The translations under genes were made by a program, and so were the position numbers. This document shows positions 31,913 to 40,229 of a stretch of 49,574 nt of DNA, one piece after another (position 1 is the first letter of the stretch; the number at the start of each line of letters is the position of its first letter). The notes beneath the pieces were generated by a model, which was not told the origin of the DNA, did not search any database, and worked only from the letters and a program-made list of their open reading frames with translations. The stretch comes from Bacteroides sp. SM23_62 (GTDB taxonomy: Bacteria; Bacteroidota; Bacteroidia; Bacteroidales; SM23-62). The DNA is taken from contig LJUP01000005.1 of assembly GCA_001303955.1 (NCBI GenBank), positions 1 through 49,574 of the forward strand, given 5' to 3'.

Positions 31913-34900
31913 ATGAGTGAACAGATACTGAAGGCCCTGATGCAGCTTTTCGCCATTATTGCAAGGCCTGATAGTAGCAGGAGTGACAGGAGGACTGTTG
32001 TTGAAGCTTATCTGCAAAAGCAGCTGAACCACGAGATCGTTCAGGAATACCTGAAGGTATTTGACGAATACTATACACTTCACCAGGAAAAGCAAAAGGA
32101 ATCCGATAAAAGGGCCAGGAGGATTTCCGCCAGTTCTGTCAGGGTACTTAAGATCGCAACTGCCATCAATGAGGAACTTGCACAGCCACAGAAGATCATT
32201 GTGCTGATCCGTCTGCTCGAATTTGTCAGATCGGACAATGGAGAGATTACGGAACAGGAGATGGAATTCATCAGCACTGTGTCTGAGACCTTTAATGTGC
32301 TGGAGGAGGAATATGAGCAGATCAGGAACTTTGTGTTGTTTTCCCCTGAAGATGTCCCGGACAATGAAGACATCATGATGATTGACAGCAACCGGGATTT
32401 TAACCTGGAAAAATCCAAACATATTTATATTGAATCGATCAGGGGACAAATGAGGGTGTTGCATGTACCGAGTGCCAGGCTGTATTTTATCAGGTATATC
32501 GGTGAGAGTGAAATGTACATCAACAGTCAGTTGATCCAGGTGGATAAGGTATATGTGCTGAGCAGCGGTTCTTCGATCAAGAGCCAGCAGATCAAGCCCA
32601 TTTACTACAGCGATATCGTCAGCCGTTTCCAGCTTGACAAGATCAAGGACCGGATCACCTTTGAGGTCAGTAATGTGGAATACCGCTTCAAGAGCGGCGA
32701 GACAGGCTTACATAAGCTCAGCTTGAAGGAAGAATCCGGAAGGATGGTTGGCATCATGGGTGCCAGTGGTGCAGGAAAGTCAACCCTGTTGAACGTCCTG
32801 AACGGATCGGTCCCTCCCACCTCGGGCAGGGTACTTATCAACGGGGTGAACATATTCACGGAAAAAGAGAGGATCGAGGGGATTATCGGGCATGTATCCC
32901 AGGACGACCTGCTGATTGAAGAGTTGACGGTTTACCAGAACCTGTATTACAATGCCAAGCTGTGTTTTGATAATTATTCAGAAGAGCAGATCGTTGAATC
33001 GGTAAACCAAACCCTCGAAAACCTTGGATTATTTGAGATCCGTGATATACAGGTTGGCAGTCCCCTGAACAAGAAAATCAGCGGTGGCCAGCGGAAAAGG
33101 CTTAATATTGCGCTAGAATTGATCAGGGAACCATCCGTACTGTTCCTGGATGAACCTACCTCAGGCTTGTCTTCCAGGGATTCGGAAAACATCATGGACC
33201 TGCTGAAAGAACTCTCCCTGAAAGGAAAACTCGTTTTTGTAGTCATCCACCAGCCTTCTTCGGATATCTTCAAGATGTTTGACAATATGATCATCCTGGA
33301 TACGGGCGGTTGGATGATCTACGACGGAGATCCCATTGAGTCCATTGTCTATTTCAAAGAAAGGATACACCATGCCAATTGTAATGAAAGTGAGTGCCAG
33401 GTTTGCGGTAATGTGAATCCCGAACAGATCTTTAACATTGTTGAATCCAATGTAATCGATGAATATGGCAAGGCTACCAAGGTAAGGAAGATCTCCCCGA
33501 AAGAATGGCACGATCATTATTTGAAGAGGGAGTTGAAAAACGGCAGGAACTTTGAGCAGCATACCACCTTACCTGAGATCTCATTTAAAATCCCTGACAG
33601 ACTGAAACAATTACTGATCTTTGTCAAGCGAGATGTGCTGTCCAAGCTTTCAAACACCCAATACATGGTGATCAATTTCCTGGAAGCACCCTTACTGGCT
33701 TTCCTGCTGGCATATATCATCAAGTATTTTAATGTCAATGTCACCAATGTTCACGGTTACAACCTTGAAGGAAACGCCAACCTTCCCGTTTATATCTTTA
33801 TGTCTGTGATCGTTGCCATTTTCATGGGACTCACAGGCAGTGCCGAGGAGATCATAAAGGACCGGAAGATCAAAAAGAGGGAAGCTTTCCTGAACCTGAG
33901 CCGCTCAGGATACCTGCTTTCGAAGGTTGCCGTCCTGATGACCCTCTCAGCCATACAGGCCCTTTTGTTCGTGGTGATCGGCAACAGCATTATGGAGATC
34001 AAAGACATGTACTGGCAATACTGGCTGGCCCTTTTCAGTGCCTGGGTCTCATCCAACCTGATGGGACTGGTCATTTCAGACAGTTTCAAGACCGTGGTAA
34101 CCATCTATATCCTGATCCCTTTTCTGGTCATACCACAGATTATCCTGAGCGGAGTCATCGTAAAGTATGAGAAACTTAATCCAAAAATATCCTCTCCTAC
34201 CAGTATCCCGCTTTACGGTGAGATCATGACCGCCCGGTGGGCATACGAGGCCCTTGCAACCTACCAGTTCATGAACAATGATTACCAGTCTCAGTTCTAT
34301 CTATATGACAAGGTAATGAGCGAGGCCGGATACCGTAAGGACTACTGGACCATGGATCTGCTGAACAAGGTGGAAAGCATAGCACGGAATCTGCAAGATC
34401 CTGAAAAAGCCGAAGTCATTAAGCAACACCTCACCCTCCTCAGGGATGAAATCGGAGATGAACTGAAAAACAATTCACTCATCCCTTTTGATCACCTGGC
34501 GGACCTCACCCCCGAAAGGATCAGCGAAGATATACTCAATTCAACACGTAACTACCTGAACGATATCAGAGGGTACAATATTAAATTATACAATAAGGCC
34601 AATTCCAAGAAAGATAAACTAACCAAGGAACTTCAGCAAACCGAGGAAGAAAAGGAAGCGTTCTACAAGACAAAGCGGGAGCAGAACAATGAATCACTGG
34701 AAGAATTTGTGAAGAATTCCAATGTCAGGGACCGGATCATTCAGTACAAAAACCACCTGTACCAGAAAATCAATCCAATCTATATGGATCCGGAACATAA
34801 ACTGATAAAAGCACACTTCTACGCACCAAGAAAGCAGGTTTTCGGTAACTTTTTCAGCACTTTCGCTGTCAATATCACTGTCATTTGGATTATGACACTG

Positions 34901-34990
34901 ATCTTCTACATGATTCTCTACTACAGACTACTGAAGAAATTCCTCGATTTCTTCGAACAATTTAGCCATCGCAATAAACGGGAAGGTTGA
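31913..34990 (+). CDS. Large ABCG-like ABC half-transporter with TerB/FHA-like N-terminus and Cys cluster
   Basis: A 1025-residue protein. Residues 1-145 form a helical domain resembling TerB/tellurite-resistance folds (LMQLFAIIARPDSSRSDRRTVVEAYLQKQL); 160-250 is a beta-rich, FHA-like stretch (KSHIYIES.. VLHVPSARLYFIRYIGESEMYINSQ). The ABC domain has Walker A GASGAGKST (~285), signature ISGGQRKRL (~389) and VLFLDEPTSGLSSRDSENI (~408), an ABCG pattern. A four-ligand-like HHANCNESECQVCGN follows (~487). The ABC2-type membrane part (~585-745) has about six helices; after a soluble region with coiled coil (~890-930) a final helix (FSTFAVNITVIWIMTLIFYMILYY) lies near 980. The exporter substrate is unknown. 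It precedes the convergent siaBC genes. Confidence 0.85.
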   Translation: MSEQILKALMQLFAIIARPDSSRSDRRTVVEAYLQKQLNHEIVQEYLKVFDEYYTLHQEKQKESDKRARRISASSVRVLKIATAINEELAQPQKIIVLIRLLEFVRSDNGEITEQEMEFISTVSETFNVLEEEYEQIRNFVLFSPEDVPDNEDIMMIDSNRDFNLEKSKHIYIESIRGQMRVLHVPSARLYFIRYIGESEMYINSQLIQVDKVYVLSSGSSIKSQQIKPIYYSDIVSRFQLDKIKDRITFEVSNVEYRFKSGETGLHKLSLKEESGRMVGIMGASGAGKSTLLNVLNGSVPPTSGRVLINGVNIFTEKERIEGIIGHVSQDDLLIEELTVYQNLYYNAKLCFDNYSEEQIVESVNQTLENLGLFEIRDIQVGSPLNKKISGGQRKRLNIALELIREPSVLFLDEPTSGLSSRDSENIMDLLKELSLKGKLVFVVIHQPSSDIFKMFDNMIILDTGGWMIYDGDPIESIVYFKERIHHANCNESECQVCGNVNPEQIFNIVESNVIDEYGKATKVRKISPKEWHDHYLKRELKNGRNFEQHTTLPEISFKIPDRLKQLLIFVKRDVLSKLSNTQYMVINFLEAPLLAFLLAYIIKYFNVNVTNVHGYNLEGNANLPVYIFMSVIVAIFMGLTGSAEEIIKDRKIKKREAFLNLSRSGYLLSKVAVLMTLSAIQALLFVVIGNSIMEIKDMYWQYWLALFSAWVSSNLMGLVISDSFKTVVTIYILIPFLVIPQIILSGVIVKYEKLNPKISSPTSIPLYGEIMTARWAYEALATYQFMNNDYQSQFYLYDKVMSEAGYRKDYWTMDLLNKVESIARNLQDPEKAEVIKQHLTLLRDEIGDELKNNSLIPFDHLADLTPERISEDILNSTRNYLNDIRGYNIKLYNKANSKKDKLTKELQQTEEEKEAFYKTKREQNNESLEEFVKNSNVRDRIIQYKNHLYQKINPIYMDPEHKLIKAHFYAPRKQVFGNFFSTFAVNITVIWIMTLIFYMILYYRLLKKFLDFFEQFSHRNKREG

Positions 34991-34993
34991 TTT

Positions 34994-35067
34994 GTTTTAA
35001 AATATCAGATAAGGAGCCTATAAATATTGCTTGCAAGATTTTCAGCGACGATCTGATATCTTAAAAC
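34994..35067. repeat. Long inverted repeat (17-bp arms, 40-nt spacer)
   Basis: GTTTTAAAATATCAGAT (34994-35010) pairs with ATCTGATATCTTAAAAC (35051-35067), 16 of 17 positions complementary, between the convergent ABC and siaC genes. It starts 3 bases after the ABC stop codon. Neither strand has a T-run at the end of the stem, so it is not a typical intrinsic terminator; it could stabilise the mRNA 3' end, or be the vestige of a small mobile element. No flanking target-site duplication is evident. Confidence 0.6.
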
Positions 35068-35069
35068 AA

Positions 35070-35103
35070 CAAAAAAACCACCCCGGAAATATTCTGAGGT
35101 GGT
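35070..35103 (-). terminator. Rho-independent terminator of siaB-siaC
   Basis: On the minus strand ACCACCTCAG - AATATTT - CCGGGGTGGT forms a 10-bp stem (one mismatch, one wobble) with a 7-nt loop and is followed by TTTTTTTG. It begins 32 bases after the siaC stop codon. Confidence 0.85.
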
Positions 35104-35135
35104 GTGGATGTTTTTGGTTGAATAATCAGCCCGAC

Positions 35136-35516
35136 CTATTCTACTATTTCAATCATTTTGAAGGGGACCCTGATGATGGATTCATAATCCTCGCCGGCTT
35201 CCAGCATATCTTCATCGTCTTCTTCATAGTACCAGTTTATCACCACTTCGTTCTTGGCTTTATGGATGGATTCCAGCTTCTTGAATACATCCAGGATGCA
35301 TTTGGAAGAACTGGTGTTGAAATACTCCAGCTGTACATTTACAGTTGTTTTATCCATTGGTCTTTTCGCGTATTCCTCCAGCCAATCAACCAAGGGCTTG
35401 TAAAACTCAATAGAATTTTCCGGGATTGATCGCCCTTTGATCTCTATTTTCCCAGATCCTGCGTCAAACTTTACAGTTGGTGTCTTTGTTGTACCTTCGA
35501 TTGAAATTGGTTCCAT
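35136..35516 (-). CDS. siaC: SiaC family regulatory phosphoprotein (DUF1987), canonical Thr site
   Basis: A 126-residue small regulator. Family landmarks: TPTVKFDAGSGKIEIKGRSIPENSIEFYKPLVDWLEEY, the phosphosite LEYFNTSSSKCILDVFKKLE, and VVINWYYEEDDEDMLEAGEDYESI. Starting at ATG 35516 rather than the track's GTG 35519, the Thr of NTSS is residue 68, the same number as the SiaB-phosphorylated Thr68 of Pseudomonas aeruginosa SiaC. In that system unphosphorylated SiaC activates the diguanylate cyclase SiaD to control aggregation. No siaD or siaA gene is in the window, so the output partner is unknown. It follows siaB by 20 bases and precedes a strong terminator. Confidence 0.93.
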   Translation of the reverse strand: MEPISIEGTTKTPTVKFDAGSGKIEIKGRSIPENSIEFYKPLVDWLEEYAKRPMDKTTVNVQLEYFNTSSSKCILDVFKKLESIHKAKNEVVINWYYEEDDEDMLEAGEDYESIIRVPFKMIEIVE

Positions 35517-35536
35517 CACTATTAAAATATTTTTAA

Positions 35537-36094
35537 TTAGTTTTCTTCGGTTATATAAACATCCAGGTTAAAGAAATAATAATCATCCTGGTAATGCTGA
35601 AAGGTATACTCCAGCTTGTTTCCTGTTTTTCGTGCAATATCAACAAGACCAAGTCCACCGCCACCTTTTGCGGAGAGCTTCTGGTGATTCAGAATGAACT
35701 TGTACATGTCTTTCAGTTCATCCATTGACAGCGAATTGATCTTATCAATCTTATCTTTCAGGAATTTAATCTTCTCTGAACTGATAAAATTGCCCGTTGA
35801 AATCCGGTATGCCTTATTCTCACGGGAGACAACCAGTATTCCGAACTTTGATTCAAAATCGTTTTTCAAATTATCCGGCAGTTCCTCGATGTGATGATAG
35901 AGGTTCTGCAGGCTTTCAACCAGCACGTTGTACACCTTCTTCTTTATCTTGGCCTGTTCATCCACACCATCCATCTTCTCCTCAATCTCTTCCAGTACAT
36001 TATTGATCAGGTCAGTGGTGATACTACCTTTAAAGGCAACCAGAACATCTCCGCCGTTCAATTTGGAAAAATACTCATGAACATCAAAGCTCAT
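35537..36094 (-). CDS. siaB: SiaB family protein kinase (DUF6272)
   Basis: A 185-residue GHKL-fold serine/threonine kinase-like protein. It starts MSFDVHEYFSKLNGGDVLVAFKGSITTDLINNVLEEIE, carries the N-box-like KVYNVLVESLQNLYHHIEELP that would hold ATP-Mg, and ends with the Gly-rich ATP lid KGGGGLGLVDIARKTGNKLEYTF. By analogy with SiaB it phosphorylates SiaC on the NTSS threonine, switching it off. Directly upstream of siaC in the same transcript, which supports the pairing. A -7 box lies 58 bases upstream and an inverted repeat sits where the -33 box would be. Confidence 0.92.
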   Translation of the reverse strand: MSFDVHEYFSKLNGGDVLVAFKGSITTDLINNVLEEIEEKMDGVDEQAKIKKKVYNVLVESLQNLYHHIEELPDNLKNDFESKFGILVVSRENKAYRISTGNFISSEKIKFLKDKIDKINSLSMDELKDMYKFILNHQKLSAKGGGGLGLVDIARKTGNKLEYTFQHYQDDYYFFNLDVYITEEN

Positions 36095-36151
36095 CTGCGG
36101 AATTCGTTAAATATTCTCTTGACTAAATTAATCAAATTTCAAAATGCTCAG

Positions 36152-36159
36152 CAAATATA
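36152..36159 (-). promoter_or_regulatory. siaB -7 box
   Basis: TATATTTG on the minus strand matches TAnnTTTG and would give a leader of about 50 bases before siaB. There is no TTG at the -33 position; instead a dyad occupies that place. Confidence 0.45.
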
Positions 36160-36173
36160 TAAAAAAAATGAAC

Positions 36174-36190
36174 TTCCTGAAAGACAGGAA
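36174..36190. promoter_or_regulatory. Dyad TTCCTG-N5-CAGGAA upstream of siaB
   Basis: A perfect 6-bp inverted repeat lies 14-30 bases upstream of the siaB -7 box, covering the expected -33 element. Such a position suits an activator or repressor controlling siaB-siaC. It also lies 78 bases before the rlmL-like stop, in otherwise featureless AT-rich sequence. Confidence 0.35.
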
Positions 36191-36268
36191 TTCGAGTGGT
36201 TTACCAAACATTTCAAGCTTTAGATACGCTTAAATCAACTTAAAGGTTTTAAAATACATAAAAAAATT

Positions 36269-37423
36269 TCAAACCGGATCATCGCGATGGAATTTTTTCC
36301 TCGAACCGTCATATAGTTCATATTGATGGTATTTACACCTTATCGGACCGTTGTAGAGGGCCAGCTTACGGCTTGTCTTTAATCCGACATATTTCATCGC
36401 ATCCGGGTTGCCACTGAAAATCCAGGCCTCGTAACCTGAAAAGTTTTTTTTCAGGGTATCTCCTATGTTCTTATACAGAGCCTGCAGGTCAGTTTTCTCC
36501 ATTCTCTCTCCATAGGGGGGATTCATAATGATTGTGCCGGTTCCGGGTGAAAGCTGCCATGATTCAAAGTCTGATTTTACCAGTTCAATCTTCCCGAGCA
36601 GTCCTGCTCTTGCCAGGTTCTGCTGGGCAGCCCGGATGGCAGGGAAGGCCAGATCACAGGCCATGATCTCCGAATCCCGGTATTCCCTGAGGAATCGTTC
36701 CTTTCGTATGGCTTCAAACAATTCCGGCTCATAATCCTTCCAGGCCTGGAACCCGAATCCCGGCCTGAAATACCCTCCGGGCAAACCCCTGGCGATGATT
36801 CCAGCCTCAATGGCCAGGGTGCCGGATCCACACATGGGATTGACCAGCCTCTTATCAGGTTCCCATCCTGATAGCCTGATCAGGCCCGCGGCCAGGACCT
36901 CGTTCAGGGGGGCCTTGTAGGCTTGTGTCCGGTAACCTCGTTTGTGCAGGGATTCTCCTGAACTGTCAAGTGACACATTGCAATGCGTATCTCCCAGGTG
37001 TATGTGGATCCGGACATCCGGATCCTTCAGGTCAACCGACGGCCTCTTCCCCATCCTGTCCCTGAACCTGTCAACGATGCCATCTTTTACTTTCTGCGAT
37101 ATATAACCGGAGTGTTTGTACCTGCTGGATACCAGCACCGTTTCAACTGCCAGCGTATTTTCCGGTCCCATAACCCCCTCCCATGCCATGTCCCGGATGC
37201 CCTTGTAAATATCTTCTTCGTTTCTTGCCGGAAAGGCCCGAAGAGGCTTGAGAATCCTGAGGGCAGTACGGAGGTGGTAATTGGCCCGGTACATCATTTT
37301 CTTATCTCCGGAAAAGGAAACTGCACGGTTATGTGCCCTGACAGAACCTGCACCCAGGCCAGTCAGTTCCTCCGCCAGTAAAGCTTCAAGCCCATACAGG
37401 GTGGTGGCTATTAAATCTTTCAT
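36269..37423 (-). CDS. THUMP-domain class I rRNA methyltransferase (RlmL N-half-like)
   Basis: A 384-residue SAM-dependent RNA methyltransferase. An N-terminal ferredoxin-like/THUMP region (YGLEALLAEELTGLGAGSVRAHNRAVSFSG) is followed by a Rossmann methyltransferase domain with LVNPMCGSGTLAIEAGIIARG (SAM site) and the target-base motif IIMNPPYGERM, a D/N-PPY typical of guanine-N2 methylation. It matches the N-terminal half of E. coli RlmL, which makes m2G2445 in 23S rRNA; the RlmK half is absent, which is usual in Bacteroidota. The start overlaps the stop of the nadR-like gene by 4 bases, so translation is coupled. Confidence 0.9.
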   Translation of the reverse strand: MKDLIATTLYGLEALLAEELTGLGAGSVRAHNRAVSFSGDKKMMYRANYHLRTALRILKPLRAFPARNEEDIYKGIRDMAWEGVMGPENTLAVETVLVSSRYKHSGYISQKVKDGIVDRFRDRMGKRPSVDLKDPDVRIHIHLGDTHCNVSLDSSGESLHKRGYRTQAYKAPLNEVLAAGLIRLSGWEPDKRLVNPMCGSGTLAIEAGIIARGLPGGYFRPGFGFQAWKDYEPELFEAIRKERFLREYRDSEIMACDLAFPAIRAAQQNLARAGLLGKIELVKSDFESWQLSPGTGTIIMNPPYGERMEKTDLQALYKNIGDTLKKNFSGYEAWIFSGNPDAMKYVGLKTSRKLALYNGPIRCKYHQYELYDGSRKKFHRDDPV

Positions 37424-37953
37424 GGTTTATGGCTACCATAAGTAAAATGCTTCCCGACAACCCTTTTTGCATTGTCGAACCTTTCTGTTCCGCTTCCCCT
37501 GATAACCTCACAGGGCCTTCCCAGGGCTTTAATTTCCTTCAGATAGGATTCATATAGAAAGGCCCGCCGGGGACCCGGATTTTCGCGTATCGGGTCCGGG
37601 ATCCATTCAATATCGTAATAACACAATAAAAAAAGATCGATCCCTGCATCTGCTAGACACTGATCTATCCAGTCCGGGATAAGCCCATAAACCTCACGGA
37701 ACCAGACTTTTGTAATGATCAGGTAGGTGTCCAGAAACAAGATGGGCAATTTCACATCCCGGTACTGCCGTAACTGTTCAACCTGCATCCTGGCTATACT
37801 CTCGACATCTTCAAAGGTATACGGACGGTTCAGGGAGACTATATACTGCCTGGCATATTCCGGAATAAATACCGTTTCGAAGGAAGCTGCCAGGAATTTG
37901 CAGATCTCAGTCTTACCAGTAGATTCGGGTCCCGTTACGACTACCTTGAACAT
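37420..37953 (-). CDS. NadR-like ribosylnicotinamide kinase (kinase domain only)
   Basis: A 177-residue P-loop kinase: VVVTGPESTGKTEICKFLAASF (Walker A), FIPEYARQYI, ILFLDTYLIITKVWFREVYG, and a C-terminal lid region IRENPGPRRAFLYESYLKEI. This matches the C-terminal domain of NadR, which phosphorylates nicotinamide riboside to NMN; the NMN adenylyltransferase and DNA-binding domains of enterobacterial NadR are missing. The transporter gene pnuC precedes it by a single base, a classical pair for nicotinamide riboside salvage, with the kinase trapping imported vitamin. ATG start at 37953. Confidence 0.88.
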   Translation of the reverse strand: MFKVVVTGPESTGKTEICKFLAASFETVFIPEYARQYIVSLNRPYTFEDVESIARMQVEQLRQYRDVKLPILFLDTYLIITKVWFREVYGLIPDWIDQCLADAGIDLFLLCYYDIEWIPDPIRENPGPRRAFLYESYLKEIKALGRPCEVIRGSGTERFDNAKRVVGKHFTYGSHKP

Positions 37954-37954
37954 A

Positions 37955-38563
37955 TTATACCGGATTTTCAGATAAACTTTTCTTCCATTGAAAGTACCCT
38001 ATCACTGCAATAACGGTGTAGATCAGATAAAGCAGAAAGGAAGGGTAAAGACCCTTATAGAAATATAGTCCGGCTGCCACACTGTCAACTACTATCCATA
38101 CCAGCCAGTGTTCCAATACTTTACGCGCAAGCATCCAGGTGGCTATGATGCTTCCAGCGGTGGTAAATCCATCTCCCCACGGCACATCAGAGTCTGTGAA
38201 GTGCTGCAGGATATATACAATCCCCAGCATGATCACAATCCCTGTCATACTCAGGATCATGGCCAGTTGCCGGGGGATCCTGCAAACAGGCAGGGTACTC
38301 TTTTGATCCCGGGTTATCCCTCCGCGGGACCAGTAAATCCATCCGTAAATGCTCACTCCCAGATAGTAGACCTGGAGTCCCATGTCAGCATAGAATTTAC
38401 TGTTAAAAAAAATAAGGATGAACAGCGCTGATGAGATGATCCCGAAAGGCCAGAGCCAGATGATCTGCCTGACACTGAAATACAAATAAACCAGGCTGGT
38501 GATAACGCCTGTGACCTCAACATAATTACTGCTGAACCAGCTTATCAATGAATCCAGGTCCAA
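37955..38563 (-). CDS. pnuC: PnuC family nicotinamide riboside transporter
   Basis: About 202 residues and seven predicted membrane helices with YVEVTGVITSLVYLYFSVRQIIWLWPFGIISSALFILIFFNSKFYADMGLQVYYLGVSIYGWIYW, carrying the W.xFG and YADMGLQ motifs of PnuC transporters, and a C-terminal region with WMLARKVLEHWLVWIVVDSVAAGLYFYKGLYPSFLLYLIYTVIAVIGYFQWKKSL. Related PnuT proteins move thiamine, but the adjacent NadR-type kinase favours nicotinamide riboside. The track start (TTG 38632) would overlap the S41 protease by 56 bases; TTG 38563, 13 bases after the protease stop, fits the family N-terminus better. Either way no ATG is available. Confidence 0.85.
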   Translation of the reverse strand: MDLDSLISWFSSNYVEVTGVITSLVYLYFSVRQIIWLWPFGIISSALFILIFFNSKFYADMGLQVYYLGVSIYGWIYWSRGGITRDQKSTLPVCRIPRQLAMILSMTGIVIMLGIVYILQHFTDSDVPWGDGFTTAGSIIATWMLARKVLEHWLVWIVVDSVAAGLYFYKGLYPSFLLYLIYTVIAVIGYFQWKKSLSENPV

Positions 38564-38576
38564 AAAATTCAGAATA

Positions 38577-40181
38577 TTATTGCTTAGACTGCAACAAGGC
38601 CTGGTAAATATCCTGACCTTCAAGCACTTCAATCGCCTTCAATACACTGGGATTGTTGGTATTGTATACCTGGTAAAATTCACTGGTGCTCCAGAGATCC
38701 CTGGCGATATAAGATTTGAGTACCAGCCTGATATGTTCCCTGGATACGTTGAAGTCTTCTTCGCTGAAGGCAAGATCCTCTTCAGAAGCATAGGTGGTCA
38801 GATCCTCCAGGATCTTGTCGCTGATGGTGAAACCAACGAGGAAAGACTGGAAAGTGGGATATTTTGCATGCAACTCAACACGGTGATCATCAACATACGA
38901 CAGGGTGAAGAAATTGATAATGCCCCTGTTCAACAACCTGTTGTAATATTCTGAATTATAAGTTGTGTCAAGGGGAACGAAATAATCTGGCATGATCCCT
39001 CCTCCCCCATATACCGGACGCCGGGTTACCAGGGTCTGGTACTTGAGTGATTCCGGAAAAACAATGCTGTCTGAATGCAGTAGTTCTCCCGCATTGTACC
39101 GGTTGATCAGGTCTTTCGAATATTCCTCGAATCCATCTTCGTAGGGCTTCTGGATCAGTCGCCCGGTAGGTGTATAGTACCTGGCTATGGTGAGCCTTAG
39201 CATGGAACTGTCAAGCAATAGCATCGGATTCTGTACAAGTCCCTTCCCAAAAGACCTCCTGCCCACGATGACACCCCGGTCCCAGTCCTGAACAGCCCCG
39301 GCCACGATCTCGCTGGCTGAAGCAGAACCCTGGTCAATAATGATGACCACCCGTCCATCAAGGAAATCACCGCGGGATGAAGAATAGAATTTACGCCTGG
39401 GATGGGAATTCCCTTCGGTATATACAATGATTTTCCGGTCATCGAGGAACTGGTCAGCCAGTTTGATGGCCACATCCATATATCCGCCTCCGTTGCCTCC
39501 CAGATCCAGGATAAGGTCCTTCATCCCTTGGCCTTTCAGTTCGCCAAGTGCCATTCGGAATTCATCCATGGTGGTATAGGCAAACCTGTTCAGCTTGATG
39601 TAGCCCATGTCATCATCGATCATGTAGGATGCATCCAGGCTGTAAATAGGGATCTTATCCCTGGTGATGGTAAAATCCAGTAACTCGCTCACCGATCTCC
39701 TGCTGATGGATACACTCACCCTCGTGCCTTTCTTGCCCCTCAGTTTTGCATATACATCCGAGGTTTTTATACCAACCCCTGCCACCGGCTGTCCTTCAAT
39801 TTTAACAATCCTGTCCCCGGCCCTGATACCGACCTTCTCTGATGGACCGTTAGGGATGGGATTGATTACAAAAATGGTATCGTTCAGGATATTGAAACTG
39901 ATGCCTATGCCTTCAAAATTGCCCTGTAAGGGCTCTGACATTGCCTTGACCTCTTCCTTGGTCAGGTAGGTAGAATGCGGATCAAGGTTCTGCAGCATTT
40001 CTACGATGGCCTTCTCCACCAGCTCAGATTTGTTGACCGTATCAACATAATACTTATCGATCCAGTTTATTACCTGGCTGAATTTCAATGCTTCATCACT
40101 AAATACCTGTCCCATGATCCCTGTCGGAACCATCCATCCGAACAGAAAGGAAAACCAGATAATGCCCAGCCTTTTTTTCAT
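38577..40181 (-). CDS. S41 family C-terminal processing peptidase (CtpA/Prc-like)
   Basis: A 534-residue periplasmic serine protease with a signal peptide (MKKRLGIIWFSFLFGWMVPTGIMGQ). A lead domain (DEALKFSQVINWIDKYYVDTVNKSELVEKAIVEMLQNLDPHSTYLTKEE) is followed by a PDZ domain (VGIRAGDRIVKIEGQPVAGVGIK) and the protease domain with the catalytic Ser in VIIDQGSASASEIVAGAVQDW and the catalytic Lys in GRRSFGKGLVQ. A further C-terminal extension follows the protease core. The -7 box at 40212 overlaps the track's start codon (TTG 40214), so ATG 40181 is chosen. pnuC, the nadR-like gene and rlmL follow closely and are probably read from the same promoter. Confidence 0.93.
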   Translation of the reverse strand: MKKRLGIIWFSFLFGWMVPTGIMGQVFSDEALKFSQVINWIDKYYVDTVNKSELVEKAIVEMLQNLDPHSTYLTKEEVKAMSEPLQGNFEGIGISFNILNDTIFVINPIPNGPSEKVGIRAGDRIVKIEGQPVAGVGIKTSDVYAKLRGKKGTRVSVSISRRSVSELLDFTITRDKIPIYSLDASYMIDDDMGYIKLNRFAYTTMDEFRMALGELKGQGMKDLILDLGGNGGGYMDVAIKLADQFLDDRKIIVYTEGNSHPRRKFYSSSRGDFLDGRVVIIIDQGSASASEIVAGAVQDWDRGVIVGRRSFGKGLVQNPMLLLDSSMLRLTIARYYTPTGRLIQKPYEDGFEEYSKDLINRYNAGELLHSDSIVFPESLKYQTLVTRRPVYGGGGIMPDYFVPLDTTYNSEYYNRLLNRGIINFFTLSYVDDHRVELHAKYPTFQSFLVGFTISDKILEDLTTYASEEDLAFSEEDFNVSREHIRLVLKSYIARDLWSTSEFYQVYNTNNPSVLKAIEVLEGQDIYQALLQSKQ

Positions 40182-40211
40182 GATATATCCTCCCACACTA
40201 TGATAAGGATT

Positions 40212-40219
40212 CAAAGATA
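40212..40219 (-). promoter_or_regulatory. -7 box of the S41 protease operon
   Basis: TATCTTTG on the minus strand matches TAnnTTTG and would begin transcription about 24 bases before ATG 40181. It overlaps the space between the siaC-like stop (40230) and the protease start, so siaC2 and the protease may be separate transcripts. Confidence 0.45.
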
Positions 40220-40229
40220 TAAAAAATGA

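Noticed and set aside
34994-35103. Insertion-sequence or MITE reading of the inverted repeats after the ABC gene
   Set aside because: No transposase fragment and no target-site duplication are visible; the second hairpin is an ordinary terminator. Kept only as an unexplained repeat.
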